Positions 10,156 through 19,295 of a DNA stretch of 64,000 nucleotides are shown here, piece after piece. A program made the translations under genes and the position numbers. Below the pieces are notes generated by a model. That model worked only from the letters and a program-made list of their open reading frames with translations. It did no database searches and had not been told where the DNA came from. The stretch's first letter is position 1; every line of letters begins with the position of its first letter. The stretch is taken from contig CAJCHN010000081.1 in assembly GCA_903970285.1 (NCBI GenBank), positions 1-64,000 of the forward strand, written 5' to 3'. The DNA is from Rhodanobacteraceae bacterium. GTDB taxonomy: Bacteria; Acidobacteriota; Terriglobia; Terriglobales; Acidobacteriaceae.

Positions 10156-11019
10156 ATGCCGCACTGGAAGCTCACACTCGCATACGATGGCACCGGCTTC
10201 CACGGCTGGCAGGTGCAGCCCGGCCTGCGAACCGTGCAAGGCACCCTGGCCGCTGAGCTATACCGCCTCGCAGGCGAACGCGTCCTGCCGCAGGGCTCGG
10301 GGCGCACGGATGCGGGTGTTCACGCCCTGGGCCAGGTTGCCAGCTTTAGCCTGGACGCGCCCATCCCTCCGGCCAACCTGCTGCGCGCGTTGAATCGAGC
10401 GCTTCCTCCGTCGATCCGCGTCTTGCAAGCCGAAGTGGTACCGGATGAGTTCCACGCACGCCACAGCGCGACCCGCAAAACCTATGAATACCGCATCTTC
10501 CCCCGGGTTCCGGCAGAGCGCGAACAGCCGGATCGCATCTGTCCGCCCTGGATCTCGCCTTACGCGTGGGATTGCCCCTGGCACATCGACCTGCGGCGCG
10601 CCCGTCAAGCCGCCGCTCATGTGGTTGGCGAACATGATTTCACCAGCTTCGCCGCCATGGATCCCGAGGTTCGTTCCGGGCAGCGGCTGGAGCCCCGCTC
10701 GGCCGTACGCCGCATCTTTGCCTCAGGCTGGCACGAGGAGAATGGCCTGGTGGTCTACCGCGTCACCGGTTCCGGCTTTCTCCATCATATGGTGCGGAAC
10801 CTGGTCGGCACCTTCGTCGACGCGGCTTGCGGCCGGCTCCATCCGGCGGCGGTGCCGGAGATCCTCGCGGCGCGCAACCGAGCAGCCGCCGGCCAGACCG
10901 CGCCTGCTCAGGGCCTCTTCCTCGTCTCGGTGGAATACCAACCTGCAGCTACGGAACATGCGCTTTCCGATGGGGACGCGTGCGTTGCCGTGCAGCCTCT
11001 ACCGCTGGGCCATCCATGA
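10156..11019 (+). CDS. truA: tRNA pseudouridine synthase A
   Basis: Isomerises uridines 38-40 in the anticodon arm of tRNAs. The 287-aa product carries the family signature GSGRTDAGVHA with catalytic Asp52, plus the N-terminal YDGTGFHGWQ and the conserved FLHHMVRNLVGTF near residue 210. AGGA lies 5 nt before the ATG. The stop codon overlaps the start of the M20 peptidase (ATGA), so the two are translationally coupled. Confidence 0.97.
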   Translation: MPHWKLTLAYDGTGFHGWQVQPGLRTVQGTLAAELYRLAGERVLPQGSGRTDAGVHALGQVASFSLDAPIPPANLLRALNRALPPSIRVLQAEVVPDEFHARHSATRKTYEYRIFPRVPAEREQPDRICPPWISPYAWDCPWHIDLRRARQAAAHVVGEHDFTSFAAMDPEVRSGQRLEPRSAVRRIFASGWHEENGLVVYRVTGSGFLHHMVRNLVGTFVDAACGRLHPAAVPEILAARNRAAAGQTAPAQGLFLVSVEYQPAATEHALSDGDACVAVQPLPLGHP

Positions 11020-12281
11020 TAGCCACCGCCCGCACTTCCATCGCACAACTCCGGGTGAGCCGCCTCGCCGCGATGCTCCCGGTTCATCGCGCCTTCCACT
11101 GGCTGCATCTGCACGAACTGCAATTGCGGCAGTGGCAACTTCAGTTTCTTGCCATTCCGGCGCCGCCGTTTGGCGAGGCCGCTCGAGCGGTCTGGTTTCT
11201 GGAGCGCTTTGAGGAACTCGGCCTGCAAAATCCTCATATCGACCAGGAAGGAAACGCCCTTGCAGAACTTCCCGGCCGAACACCGGCGGATGCCCCGCCT
11301 GCTGCTCCGCGATACGTGCTCCTCTCGGCCCACCTCGACACCGTGTTCGGCGCCGGGACGGACACCAGCCCCCGCGAGGAAGGCACCAGGATCCTGGGCC
11401 CGGGAGCCTGTGACAATGGGGCCGGGCTCGCCGCGCTGCTCGGAATCGCAGCCGCTCTCCGCTCTGCCGAGATCACTCCCCCCATGCCCATCCTCTTTGC
11501 CGCCAACGTCGGCGAAGAGGGAGAGGGCGACCTGCGGGGGATGCGCCATCTCTTTCAGGCGGGCTCCTATGCAGGGAAGATTCAGGCGGCGATCGCGCTC
11601 GAAGGCTCCGGCACTGCCGCTGCCGTGACCCGCGCGCTGGGCAGCCGGCGGTTCCGGGTGACCATCTCCGGTCCCGGGGGACACTCCTGGACCGACGCCG
11701 ATACGCCGAACCCGATCACGCTGATCAGCCGCGCGATCACGGAGCTTGCCGGCGAGCATCCGGTCAATGCCGCGGGCGACGCCCGCACCACCTTCAGCCC
11801 GGGCCAGATCTCGGGCGGAACCTCCATCAACTCGATTCCCGAATCCGCGTCCGTCGACCTCGATCTGCGCTCCACCGAGCCTGAAGAGCTCGAGGCGCGC
11901 GCAGCATGGATCCACGAGGTCTTCACCGCCGTTGTCGCTCAGGCGCCCCCGGCGAGCCTGGTCATCGAAGCCATCGGGGAACGGCCTGCCGCCGCGCTGC
12001 CCGAGAGCTCACCGCTGCTCGACTCGCTGCGCGCGGTCGATCGCCACCTGGGGCTTCGCACCGAGTTGCGCCTGGGCTCGACCGACGCCAACCTGCCCCT
12101 GTCGCTCGGCATCCCCGCGGCCGCCCTCGCTGCCGGCGGAACGGGCGGCGGCATTCACACGCTTGGCGAGTGGTACGATCCGGCCGGACGCGAAACCGCC
12201 CTGCGCCGCATCGTCCTCACCCTGCTTGACCTGGCCCAGACCAGCGATTCGAACACGGATCAGGAAGACGGGGTGGCGTGA
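11016..12281 (+). CDS. M20-family metallopeptidase
   Basis: Zinc-dependent exo- or tripeptidase-type hydrolase of 421 aa. The ATG at 11016 overlaps the truA stop by 4 nt. Metal ligands and catalytic residues of the M20 family are visible: His106 and Asp108 in SAHLDTV, Asp133 in ACDNGAG, and Glu167-Glu168 in NVGEEGEG. A dimerisation domain (VTISGPGGHSWTDADTPNP) lies in the middle and the last ligand region is GGGIHTLGEWYDP. The absence of a signal peptide suggests a cytosolic enzyme. The exact substrate is unknown; PepT-like or acetylornithine-deacetylase-like relatives are both possible. Confidence 0.9.
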   Translation: MIATARTSIAQLRVSRLAAMLPVHRAFHWLHLHELQLRQWQLQFLAIPAPPFGEAARAVWFLERFEELGLQNPHIDQEGNALAELPGRTPADAPPAAPRYVLLSAHLDTVFGAGTDTSPREEGTRILGPGACDNGAGLAALLGIAAALRSAEITPPMPILFAANVGEEGEGDLRGMRHLFQAGSYAGKIQAAIALEGSGTAAAVTRALGSRRFRVTISGPGGHSWTDADTPNPITLISRAITELAGEHPVNAAGDARTTFSPGQISGGTSINSIPESASVDLDLRSTEPEELEARAAWIHEVFTAVVAQAPPASLVIEAIGERPAAALPESSPLLDSLRAVDRHLGLRTELRLGSTDANLPLSLGIPAAALAAGGTGGGIHTLGEWYDPAGRETALRRIVLTLLDLAQTSDSNTDQEDGVA

Positions 12282-12323
12282 TCTCAGCAGACTTCCGACG
12301 TCTCGTCCGCAAACCCACTCCGC

Positions 12324-14186
12324 ATGCGCCGTTACACTAAACGCGTGAACGCAAAGCCAATCCTCTTCCTTCTGCTCTCCGCCTTGCCCCTCCTGCGTGC
12401 GCAGGACACCTCGCCCAACACGGTCTTTGTCCACGGCAACATCCTGACCGGCGCACACCTTCGTGCGGCCGACACATCCCACACGCCGGCCCGGGTCACT
12501 GCGCTCGCAGTCACCAACTCCACCATTGTCGCGGTTGGAACCGACGAGCAGATACTCAAGCTCAAGGGCGCCCACACGCAGGTCGTCGATCTTGCCGGCG
12601 CCTTCGTCATGCCAGGGTTCAACGACGCGCATACCCACATGGCCTCGGCCGGCCAGCAGAGGCTCACCGTTGACCTGGACGGCACCAGTTCGCTCGCTGA
12701 CATGCTGGACCGCATCCGCGTTTACACGTCCTCGCAGCCGGACGGAGCCTGGATTCTCGGCTCCGGCTGGGACCACACCAAGTGGATCGATAAGAAGCTT
12801 CCCACGCGCCAGGATCTGGATAAGGTGACCAGCGGACACCCCGCGGTCTTCTATCGCACTGATGGCCACATCGTGGTGGCGAACACGGCTGCGCTTGAGG
12901 CTGCCGGCATCTCCACCCTCACCGAAGACCCGCCCGGGGGCAAGATCGACCGCGAGACGGAAGGCGTCTCCGCTGGAATTCCTACCGGCATCGTGCGCGA
13001 GGCCCCGGCCATCGCGCTGATCTACCAGAAGATCCCGCCGCCGACACCAGAGATGCGGCGGAAGGCGCTGGATCTGGCCATCGCCGATGCGCTCGCCCAT
13101 GGAGTCACCTCGGTACAGGATTTCTCCGACTGGGAAGACTGGCTTGTACTCGAATCCATGGAGCACCGGGGGCAACTGAACCTTCGCGTCTCTGAGTGGC
13201 TCGACTTCAACCTGCCGGTCGCTGTGTTGAACGAGCGCCGAGCGTCTCACCACCCGCAGGATCCGCTTCTGCATCTCGCGATGCTGAAAGGGTTCATGGA
13301 CGGTTCGCTGGGTTCACGGACCGCCGCGCTCGAAGAGCCTTACTCCGACGACCCGAACAACTCGGGCATCCCGCGGTACGAGCAGGAAAAGCTGAATGAA
13401 CTGGCGGAGACTCGCGCCGCGGCCGGCTACCAGCTCGGATTCCATGCCATCGGGGACGAGGCGAATACCATGGCGCTCAATGCCTTCGCCGCCGCCGAAC
13501 AGGTCGCGGAGCCGGCAACAGCGGCGCCGCCACCCACGCATCCAGACGCCGAAATCGTCACCGAACCCGCGGTGCATGTAGCCCCGGCGGAGCTTCGCTT
13601 CCGCATTGAGCACGCGCAGGTTCTGCTTCCCGGCGACTTCGATCGCTTCCACGCGCTGGGGGTGATCGCGTCCATGCAGCCCTCGCACCTGCTCACGGAT
13701 ATGAACTGGGCGGGAGCCCGGCTGGGGCCGGAACGCTCCAAATACGCATACGCCTGGCGCAGCATGCTCGACCACCAGGTGACTCTTGCGTTCGGCACCG
13801 ATTATCCGGTGGAGTCGATCAGCCCATTCCGCGGTCTTTATGCGGCCGTTACCCGGCAGAACGAGGCCGGCACCATGACCTTCCATCCTGAGCAGCGGAT
13901 TTCCATCTCCGAGGCGCTCTTCGCCTACACCCAGGCATCCGCCTTCGCGGAGTTCCGGGAAGAGCGCAAGGGGCGTCTGGAAGCTGGCTACCTCGCCGAT
14001 TTCGTGGTGCTCGACCGTGATGTGACCGCAGTCGCTCCGCGCGAGATACTGAAGACGCAGGTTCTGCGCACCGTTGTGGGCGGAAAGACCGTCTACAGCG
14101 GGGCTGCGCCGCCCTCTCCGGCACAACCGACCGGATCTGGCACAGGAACCGGTAACCCGGCTGCTGATCGGGCGGATCACGATTGA
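12324..14186 (+). CDS. exported amidohydrolase of the YtcJ/Amidohydro_3 type
   Basis: Metal-dependent hydrolase of 620 aa. The N-terminus (KPILFLLLSALPLLRAQ) is a signal peptide. Metal-binding motifs are present: HTH in GFNDAHTHM, His in FHAIGDEANTMALNAF and RIEHAQ, and Asp in AFGTDYPVE. A C-terminal beta-sandwich segment (GRLEAGYLADFVVLDRD) is typical. The ATG at 12324 lacks a Shine-Dalgarno; TACACT at 12333-12338 sits 6 nt before an in-frame GTG at 12345, so the true start may be a leaderless GTG. Its end overlaps or abuts the EamA gene. The substrate is unknown. Confidence 0.9.
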   Translation: MRRYTKRVNAKPILFLLLSALPLLRAQDTSPNTVFVHGNILTGAHLRAADTSHTPARVTALAVTNSTIVAVGTDEQILKLKGAHTQVVDLAGAFVMPGFNDAHTHMASAGQQRLTVDLDGTSSLADMLDRIRVYTSSQPDGAWILGSGWDHTKWIDKKLPTRQDLDKVTSGHPAVFYRTDGHIVVANTAALEAAGISTLTEDPPGGKIDRETEGVSAGIPTGIVREAPAIALIYQKIPPPTPEMRRKALDLAIADALAHGVTSVQDFSDWEDWLVLESMEHRGQLNLRVSEWLDFNLPVAVLNERRASHHPQDPLLHLAMLKGFMDGSLGSRTAALEEPYSDDPNNSGIPRYEQEKLNELAETRAAAGYQLGFHAIGDEANTMALNAFAAAEQVAEPATAAPPPTHPDAEIVTEPAVHVAPAELRFRIEHAQVLLPGDFDRFHALGVIASMQPSHLLTDMNWAGARLGPERSKYAYAWRSMLDHQVTLAFGTDYPVESISPFRGLYAAVTRQNEAGTMTFHPEQRISISEALFAYTQASAFAEFREERKGRLEAGYLADFVVLDRDVTAVAPREILKTQVLRTVVGGKTVYSGAAPPSPAQPTGSGTGTGNPAADRADHD

Positions 14187-14188
14187 CC

Positions 14189-15106
14189 ATGCGTCGCCCG
14201 ACTCCGGGTGCCCTCGCGCATCTGCTGCTGATCTTCATCGCGCTGGTGTGGGGATCGACCTTTGTGCTGGTCAAATCGGCGCTGCAGAATGTGTCGCCGC
14301 TGCTCTTCAATCTCATTCGCATGAGCCTGGCGACGATTGCTTTATTCGCCATCAACTACCGCCAGTTGCGGCGGCTGACTCCGAAGACGCTCGCCGCCGG
14401 CGGGATTGCCGGGTTCTTTCTGGCAGCGGGCTATCAGCTTCAGACCTTTGGCCTGAACCTGACGACGTCTACCAAATCCGCCTTCATCACCGGCATGGTG
14501 GTGTTCTTCGTTCCCGCGTTGACGCTCTTCCCAGGTCTACGGCCCAAAGGAACTTCTCGCCCGGGATGGGCTTCGGGGCTGGGCGCAGCTTCGGCCTTCG
14601 CTGGATTGATCCTGATCACGACGCCCTCCGGTACGACTCTGGCGAACATCTTCCAAAGCATCGGCCGGGGAGATCTGATTACGCTGGGCTGCGCCGTAGC
14701 GTTCGCCGCGCATCTTCTCACCCTGGCCCACACTGCCTCCCGAATCCCGCCGGGGACATTGGCAACGCTGCAACTGGCGGCCTGTACATTGTTCATGCTG
14801 TTGACGCTTCCGCTGGAGCGTCCTCACATCGTGGCGAAACCCATCGTCGTCACGGCTCTTCTGGTCTGCGGCCTAGTGGGAACGGCAGCGGCTTTCACCA
14901 TCCAGAGTTTTGCCCAGCGGCATCTTCCGCCAACCCACACGGTGTTGATCCTCTCGCTGGAGCCGGTCTTCGCCTGGATCACTTCGCTGGCTTTCCTGCA
15001 TCAGTCGCTTGGACCGCGTTCCACAAGCGGTGCGGTGCTCATCCTGGCCGGAATTGCCGTCGTTGAGTTCACGCCATCAACCCATACGACGGAGATCCCG
15101 GCGTAG
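14189..15106 (+). CDS. EamA/DMT-family permease
   Basis: Inner-membrane transporter of about 305 aa with ten predicted transmembrane helices arranged as two EamA repeats (LLLIFIALVWGSTFVLVKSA near the start; AAAFTIQSFAQ and TVLILSLEPVFAWITSL in the second half). The ATG at 14189 lies 3 nt after the amidohydrolase stop; a TTG at 14183 would overlap it. Co-transcription with the amidohydrolase is likely, suggesting export or import of a related metabolite. Substrate cannot be inferred. Confidence 0.9.
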   Translation: MRRPTPGALAHLLLIFIALVWGSTFVLVKSALQNVSPLLFNLIRMSLATIALFAINYRQLRRLTPKTLAAGGIAGFFLAAGYQLQTFGLNLTTSTKSAFITGMVVFFVPALTLFPGLRPKGTSRPGWASGLGAASAFAGLILITTPSGTTLANIFQSIGRGDLITLGCAVAFAAHLLTLAHTASRIPPGTLATLQLAACTLFMLLTLPLERPHIVAKPIVVTALLVCGLVGTAAAFTIQSFAQRHLPPTHTVLILSLEPVFAWITSLAFLHQSLGPRSTSGAVLILAGIAVVEFTPSTHTTEIPA

Positions 15107-15380
15107 AGCAGTTCCCCGCTGCTACGCTCTGGAGGCAAGCTGCGGGTGCCGTCTTCCGCGGCAGAAAACGGCGCGAACGTGACCGGGGACCGGTCTCACA
15201 CGGAGGAGAACGATCCTGGCCGCCACTTTTGGGTTCCAAACCGCGTCTAAATGGATGTCGGACACAACTTGTCGAAGAATCACCTTCAGCAGACGCATCT
15301 ATACTGTTGCTGATTGCCGAGACGGCCCCGGACGGCACAGAACCAAAGCCCGCATCCAGAAGCTGCGAGCCAGCTATCAC

Positions 15381-17051
15381 ATGAGGTTTCACCCGCACAT
15401 GGAATCACCGAACGCACCAAGTCTCCTGAGTCGCATACAGAACCATCGCCTGGCTTCTGCGTTTACGCTGCTAACCACCCTGACTGTCGGCGTTCTGGCC
15501 GGTTCGGTGCTTACGCGCAATGTCGGCGCCGCCGAGCAGCAGCAAGTGAACTCGTCCGACGCTCGCCCGCTGGTCATTCCCAGCCCGGTGGCGCTCTCAA
15601 ACGGCTTCTCGACGATTGTGAAGGATGTCGGCCCGGCCGTCGTCAACATCAACACCGAAGAGATTCCCAAGAAAGCTATCGTGAACCCGCACGCGCGGCG
15701 CAACGGCAAGAACGCGCCGGGTGGCGACCAGGGCACGCCGGATCAGGGCGATATGCAGGATTTCTTCAACCGCTTCTTTGGTGGTCAGGCGCCCGGCGGC
15801 GGCGATGACGACGACAGCGGCCCTGGCGGGGAGCGGCAGGCGCTTGGCTCCGGCTTTATCGTGGATTCGCGCGGGTACATCATCACCAACAACCACGTGG
15901 TGGATAAAGCCGACCGCATCTTCGTCAAGCTGGCCGGGGAGCCGGATGACGGGGCGGGACGGATGCAGGGGCATCCAGCGACAGTCATCGGCGTCGACCC
16001 GGAGACAGACATCGCCGTGATCAAGATCGATACCAAGGCGCCGCTGCCGACGATCAAGCTCGGCAACTCGGATGGAGCCCAGGTAGGCGACTGGGTGCTG
16101 GCAATCGGCAGCCCGTTCGGGCTTTCGCAGACGGTCTCGGCCGGAATCGTCTCCGCGAAAGACCGGGCGATCAATGATCGCGATGCCAACGGCCGGGTGA
16201 ACCAGTTCCAGAAGTTTATTCAGACTGATGCCGCCATCAACCCAGGGAATTCGGGTGGTCCACTGGTCGATATGGCGGGCCAGGTGGTGGGCATGAACAC
16301 CGCCATCTACACGCAATCCATGGGATCGCAGGGTGTGGGTTTCGCCATGCCGTCGAATATCCTCGCGAAGGTCTACAACGACCTGATCGGGCCCACCCAT
16401 AAGGTCGTGCGCGGTTCGATCGGTATCCAGTTCCAGGCGGAGCAGTCGTCGGCGGTGAACCGCGTGTACGGGTTCGCGAGCGGCGGCGTGATCGTCGGGT
16501 CGGTGGTTCCGGGCGGCGGGGCGGCCAAGGCCGGATTGAAGCCGGGCGACATCCTGGTGACGGTGGACGGACGCCACATCAAGAATGGCGACGATCTTGT
16601 GGAAGACATCTCGGCGCGCCGGGTCGGATCCTCGGTCGAGATCGGGTATCTTCGCGGTGGGAAGCAGCAGACTGCGTCGGTGGTGATTGGCGACCGTGCC
16701 AAGGTGTACGCCGATCTCGCGGGTGCGGGTCCGGACCAGGATCAGCCTGCGCCACCCGACGCCGGCCAGACCAAGCTGGGCATTACGGTGACCGCCGTGC
16801 CGGCTTCGGCGCTGAGCAAGCTGGGGATTGCCGGAGGGGTTACGGTCACCTCGGTGACACCGGGCTCATTTGCCGAGGATATCGGACTCTCGCAAGGCGA
16901 CATCATCATCGAGATCAATCGGCAGCCCGTAACCGATATCGCCAGTTACAACGCGATCGTGAGCCGTCTGAAGACCGGAGATGACGTTGTCTTCGTGACC
17001 CGGATCAAGGGAGCATCCGGCAACAACTTCATTGGCGGAACCCTGCGGTAA
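15381..17051 (+). CDS. periplasmic serine protease of the HtrA/DegP/DegQ family
   Basis: Envelope quality-control protease/chaperone, about 556 aa. A hydrophobic N-terminal segment (FTLLTTLTVGVLAGSVL) acts as signal or anchor. The catalytic triad is His172 in ITNNHVVDKAD, Asp210 in DPETDIAVIK and Ser290 in NPGNSGGPL. Two PDZ domains follow (GGVIVGSVVPGGGAAKAGLKP and GVTVTSVTPGSFAEDIGL). A Gly/Asp-rich linker precedes the protease domain (GGGDDDDSGPGG). The ATG at 15381 is chosen; an in-frame ATG at 15399 has GAGG 12 nt upstream and is an alternative. A TATACT hexamer lies at 15300-15305 but has no good -35 partner. Confidence 0.94.
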   Translation: MRFHPHMESPNAPSLLSRIQNHRLASAFTLLTTLTVGVLAGSVLTRNVGAAEQQQVNSSDARPLVIPSPVALSNGFSTIVKDVGPAVVNINTEEIPKKAIVNPHARRNGKNAPGGDQGTPDQGDMQDFFNRFFGGQAPGGGDDDDSGPGGERQALGSGFIVDSRGYIITNNHVVDKADRIFVKLAGEPDDGAGRMQGHPATVIGVDPETDIAVIKIDTKAPLPTIKLGNSDGAQVGDWVLAIGSPFGLSQTVSAGIVSAKDRAINDRDANGRVNQFQKFIQTDAAINPGNSGGPLVDMAGQVVGMNTAIYTQSMGSQGVGFAMPSNILAKVYNDLIGPTHKVVRGSIGIQFQAEQSSAVNRVYGFASGGVIVGSVVPGGGAAKAGLKPGDILVTVDGRHIKNGDDLVEDISARRVGSSVEIGYLRGGKQQTASVVIGDRAKVYADLAGAGPDQDQPAPPDAGQTKLGITVTAVPASALSKLGIAGGVTVTSVTPGSFAEDIGLSQGDIIIEINRQPVTDIASYNAIVSRLKTGDDVVFVTRIKGASGNNFIGGTLR

Positions 17052-17064
17052 CGAAGTGAGCAGG

Positions 17065-17100
17065 AAGCCGGTCCGCGTCGATTGCTGACGCGGCCGGTTT
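17065..17100 (+). terminator. hairpin terminator after the HtrA gene
   Basis: AAGCCGGTCCGCGTC pairs with GACGCGGCCGGTTT with one bulged base and a loop of about 6 nt, just after the htrA-like stop. It is GC-rich but followed by only three T residues, so it may be Rho-assisted. Confidence 0.5.
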
Positions 17101-17153
17101 CTGGCGAAAGGTCACTCCGTAAAATATTCCCTGAAAGGCGTACAACCTTCCTC

Positions 17154-17182
17154 TTGCGCAGGGTTTACCGTCAAGATACTCT
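17154..17182 (+). promoter_or_regulatory. sigma-70-like promoter of the 147-aa exported protein
   Basis: TTGCGC at 17154-17159, a 17-bp spacer and TACTCT at 17177-17182 precede the gene at 17242 by about 60 nt. The -35 matches the consensus at TTG and the spacing is ideal; the -10 is imperfect. Confidence 0.35.
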
Positions 17183-17241
17183 GAGTGCAGGTCGGCTCAT
17201 GATTCTTGCGTGCAGGCCGATACTGCTCTAGAGGGTTTTCG

Positions 17242-17685
17242 ATGAAGTCTGGTCCACTCTTTGCGCTCTGCTCCGCTCTGCTGCTCACCTCGGTGATTCC
17301 GGCTTCCGCTACGCCGCACGTCCGTCGCGGGCCCACCGCGCCACGGCTGTTCAAGAGCAGGTCGGCCAAGGCTTCCAACCGCCCGGCAGCGGCTCGCAGC
17401 GGCATTGCACCGGAGCGCGCGACCGAGATTCAGACTGCCTTGATCAAGGCGGGATACCTGAGTGGAACTCCTTCCGGCACGTGGGACAGCCAGTCTCAGG
17501 CTGCCATGGAGAAACTTCAGGCGGATAACGGGTGGCAGACGAAGCTGGTACCGGACTCGCGGGCGATCATCAAGCTGGGCCTGGGGCCGAACAGCAATCC
17601 GTCTCCGGCGGTGACGGCTTCCAGTTTTGAGACGACCGAAGCGCCTGCTGCACAGGCCTCGACCAGCCACTTCGCCAACCAGTAA
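17242..17685 (+). CDS. exported protein with a peptidoglycan-binding-like helix pair
   Basis: 147-aa product; the ATG at 17242 has GAGGG 6 nt upstream. A signal peptide (LFALCSALLLTSVIPASA) is followed by a basic linker and a segment (ERATEIQTALIKAGYLSG, then GTWDSQSQAAMEKLQADNG) that resembles the three-helix peptidoglycan-binding_1 fold, in which an alpha helix, Gly-Tyr-Leu and W-D are typical. The Ser/Thr/Ala-rich C-terminus looks disordered. Function in the periplasm is an inference. Confidence 0.75.
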   Translation: MKSGPLFALCSALLLTSVIPASATPHVRRGPTAPRLFKSRSAKASNRPAAARSGIAPERATEIQTALIKAGYLSGTPSGTWDSQSQAAMEKLQADNGWQTKLVPDSRAIIKLGLGPNSNPSPAVTASSFETTEAPAAQASTSHFANQ

Positions 17686-18002
17686 ACCGCCCGCACCGAT
17701 GCACACTAGAACAAGCCGGGTCGCGGGAATGCCTCTGGGAGTGCCTCCCCTCCCCCCCCCGCATGCGATCGCTGCTTAAGTTCTTCAATCCACTCGACTT
17801 AGGGGTGGTTCAAGATGCGCGGCTATGACTTGTCTGGTTGCACCATTTCCGGGCATCCACTTTTCCTGGGACGGCCACAGCAGCCCTGGACAACACGACT
17901 GGGCAGGCCGGGACTTTTCTGACGCAGGACTTTTCTGACGCAGGACTTTTCTGACCCAGACTACCAGCGGCTACGTTTTCCCGTGGATCGCGGGCAATTT
18001 GC
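17686..18002. other. intergenic region between the exported protein and the flagellar block
   Basis: A 317-bp convergent gap. It holds a run of nine C residues at 17752-17760 and a perfect 16-bp triplication at 17911-17958 (listed separately). No credible ORF or classical terminator was seen. Confidence 0.5.
17911..17958. repeat. three tandem 16-bp direct repeats
   Basis: GGACTTTTCTGACGCA at 17911-17926 and 17927-17942 are identical, and the third unit at 17943-17958 ends in CCCA rather than CGCA. The array lies about 45 bp beyond the stop of the last gene in the minus-strand flagellar block. Confidence 0.9.
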
Positions 18003-18959
18003 TTATTCAATCATGAAGACCTGGTCCTCGACATCCTGGGCGCTGGTGGGCAGGCTGCCGGTGGTGGGGATGGCGCCCTCTTCCATCCACATCCTGAGCC
18101 AGTAGTACTGGTGCATGCGAACCAGACGAGATTCAACCGGCTGCTTCTGGTCGAGCAGCTTGGCGACGGCTCCGGCAAGCTCGTCGCAATCGGCGACCAC
18201 CCTCATGTGCGAGGGAACCGCCTCCGCATCCAGCAGGCGGCGCCGGGCAGAATCGAGGAGCGTGGTGGTGAGCAGGCCGCTTTCGACCTTGAGCCCGGAC
18301 ATATGCTCGAGACTGAAGGCAGCAGCGGCCTTCATCCTCTCCTGAAAGGCGACGTAGAGGATGGTGGATCCTGCGACCCGTATCGGGACCAGGCCGAATT
18401 CGGTGACGAATCGCTTGGGCATGACCAGCGCCATGGCACGCGGGGAGAAGCCTTCGAGCGCCAGGACCGGGCAGTTCCACTGGACGCCCAGGCCGCGCGC
18501 GATGCGGTCCTCGGGAAGCCCGGTGTGGCGAATCAGCCAGTCGCCGATGCGGCCTTCGCCGCTGGCGCGCTGGGCGGCGAGCGCAGCCTGAAGCTGGGGG
18601 TGGGTGATCCAGCCCTGGGCGAGCAGCACGAGGCCGAGCGGAACGCGGTGCCGGTGGGGCTGATCTGGCTGAGTCTCTGCGCCGTCACCCAGTTCGCGGC
18701 GGACTGCGGACGCGACGATGACCTGCAGGCAGCGTGCGCTGCATCCCCACTCGTGCTCGAAGACCGGACGGCGGCGGCTCTTCCAGGGCTTGAGCCAGCC
18801 GCTGTTGCAGCCCGGCGCACCACAGATGCGCATGGAGACATCGGGCGCCGGGGCGGGGGGCGAAGGGGACGGGTTGCTGGTGCCCGGCGCAGGGGAGCCG
18901 AGAGCGTGTGCGGCGCGAGTGCCGGAGAGACCATGAGACCACTTTCCTAGAAGAGGCAT
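18003..18959 (-). CDS. GspE-N (MshEN)-like protein with four-Cys cluster, in the fliMN operon
   Basis: 318 aa. The ATG at 18959 lies inside the end of fliN (13-nt overlap) with GGAGAG 7 nt upstream, so it is translationally coupled to fliN. Residues about 43-80 contain CGAPGC and CSARC, two cysteine pairs that could bind zinc. Residues about 105-210 resemble the N-terminal domain of type II secretion/pilus ATPases (LGLVLLAQGWITHPQLQAAL, then IGDWLIRHTGLPEDRIARGL); no ATPase domain follows. Such domains bind c-di-GMP in MshE, but the key residues cannot be verified by eye. No known flagellar gene matches. The function is unknown; a switch-complex or chemotaxis-related role is inferred from position only. 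Confidence 0.8.
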   Translation of the reverse strand: MPLLGKWSHGLSGTRAAHALGSPAPGTSNPSPSPPAPAPDVSMRICGAPGCNSGWLKPWKSRRRPVFEHEWGCSARCLQVIVASAVRRELGDGAETQPDQPHRHRVPLGLVLLAQGWITHPQLQAALAAQRASGEGRIGDWLIRHTGLPEDRIARGLGVQWNCPVLALEGFSPRAMALVMPKRFVTEFGLVPIRVAGSTILYVAFQERMKAAAAFSLEHMSGLKVESGLLTTTLLDSARRRLLDAEAVPSHMRVVADCDELAGAVAKLLDQKQPVESRLVRMHQYYWLRMWMEEGAIPTTGSLPTSAQDVEDQVFMIE

Positions 18960-19285
18960 CGGATGCTCTCCAGCCGCAGCTGCGGGGTTGCCACTTCGGT
19001 AATGCGCAGGGCGAAGTTGCCATTGACGACGACGACCTCGCCGCGGGCTACGATGCGGTCGCCGACGACGAGGTCGACGGGCTCCGAGATGTGGCGATCG
19101 AGCTCGACGACATCGCCGGGGCCAAGTTCGAGCACTTCGCGGAGAGCCAGTTCGCGGGATCCGAACTGCAGGGTAGCTTCGAGTTCGACATCGTTGAGCA
19201 GACCGATACTGGCGTGGATGCCGTCGCCTTCCGCCGGCGGAAGATTTCCGAACTCGGAGACGGGCTGCTGAACTTCTTCGCTCAT
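18947..19285 (-). CDS. fliN: flagellar motor switch protein FliN
   Basis: 112-aa C-ring component that with FliM and FliG sets rotation direction. The conserved SpoA/FliN domain is present: GLLNDVELEATLQFGSREL, LELGPGDVVELDRHISEPVD and VVNGNFALRITEV. Standard FliN length. AGGAGAACC precedes the ATG, 10 nt after the fliM stop. It overlaps the GspE-N-like gene downstream. Confidence 0.95.
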   Translation of the reverse strand: MSEEVQQPVSEFGNLPPAEGDGIHASIGLLNDVELEATLQFGSRELALREVLELGPGDVVELDRHISEPVDLVVGDRIVARGEVVVVNGNFALRITEVATPQLRLESIRCLF

Positions 19286-19295
19286 GGCGGTTCTC

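Noticed and set aside
12009-13274. 421-codon minus-strand open frame opposite the M20 and amidohydrolase genes
   Set aside because: Both plus-strand genes have full catalytic motifs in this interval.
17752-17760. Nine-C homopolymer as a phase-variation tract
   Set aside because: It lies outside any gene and far from a promoter spacer, so no on/off effect is evident.
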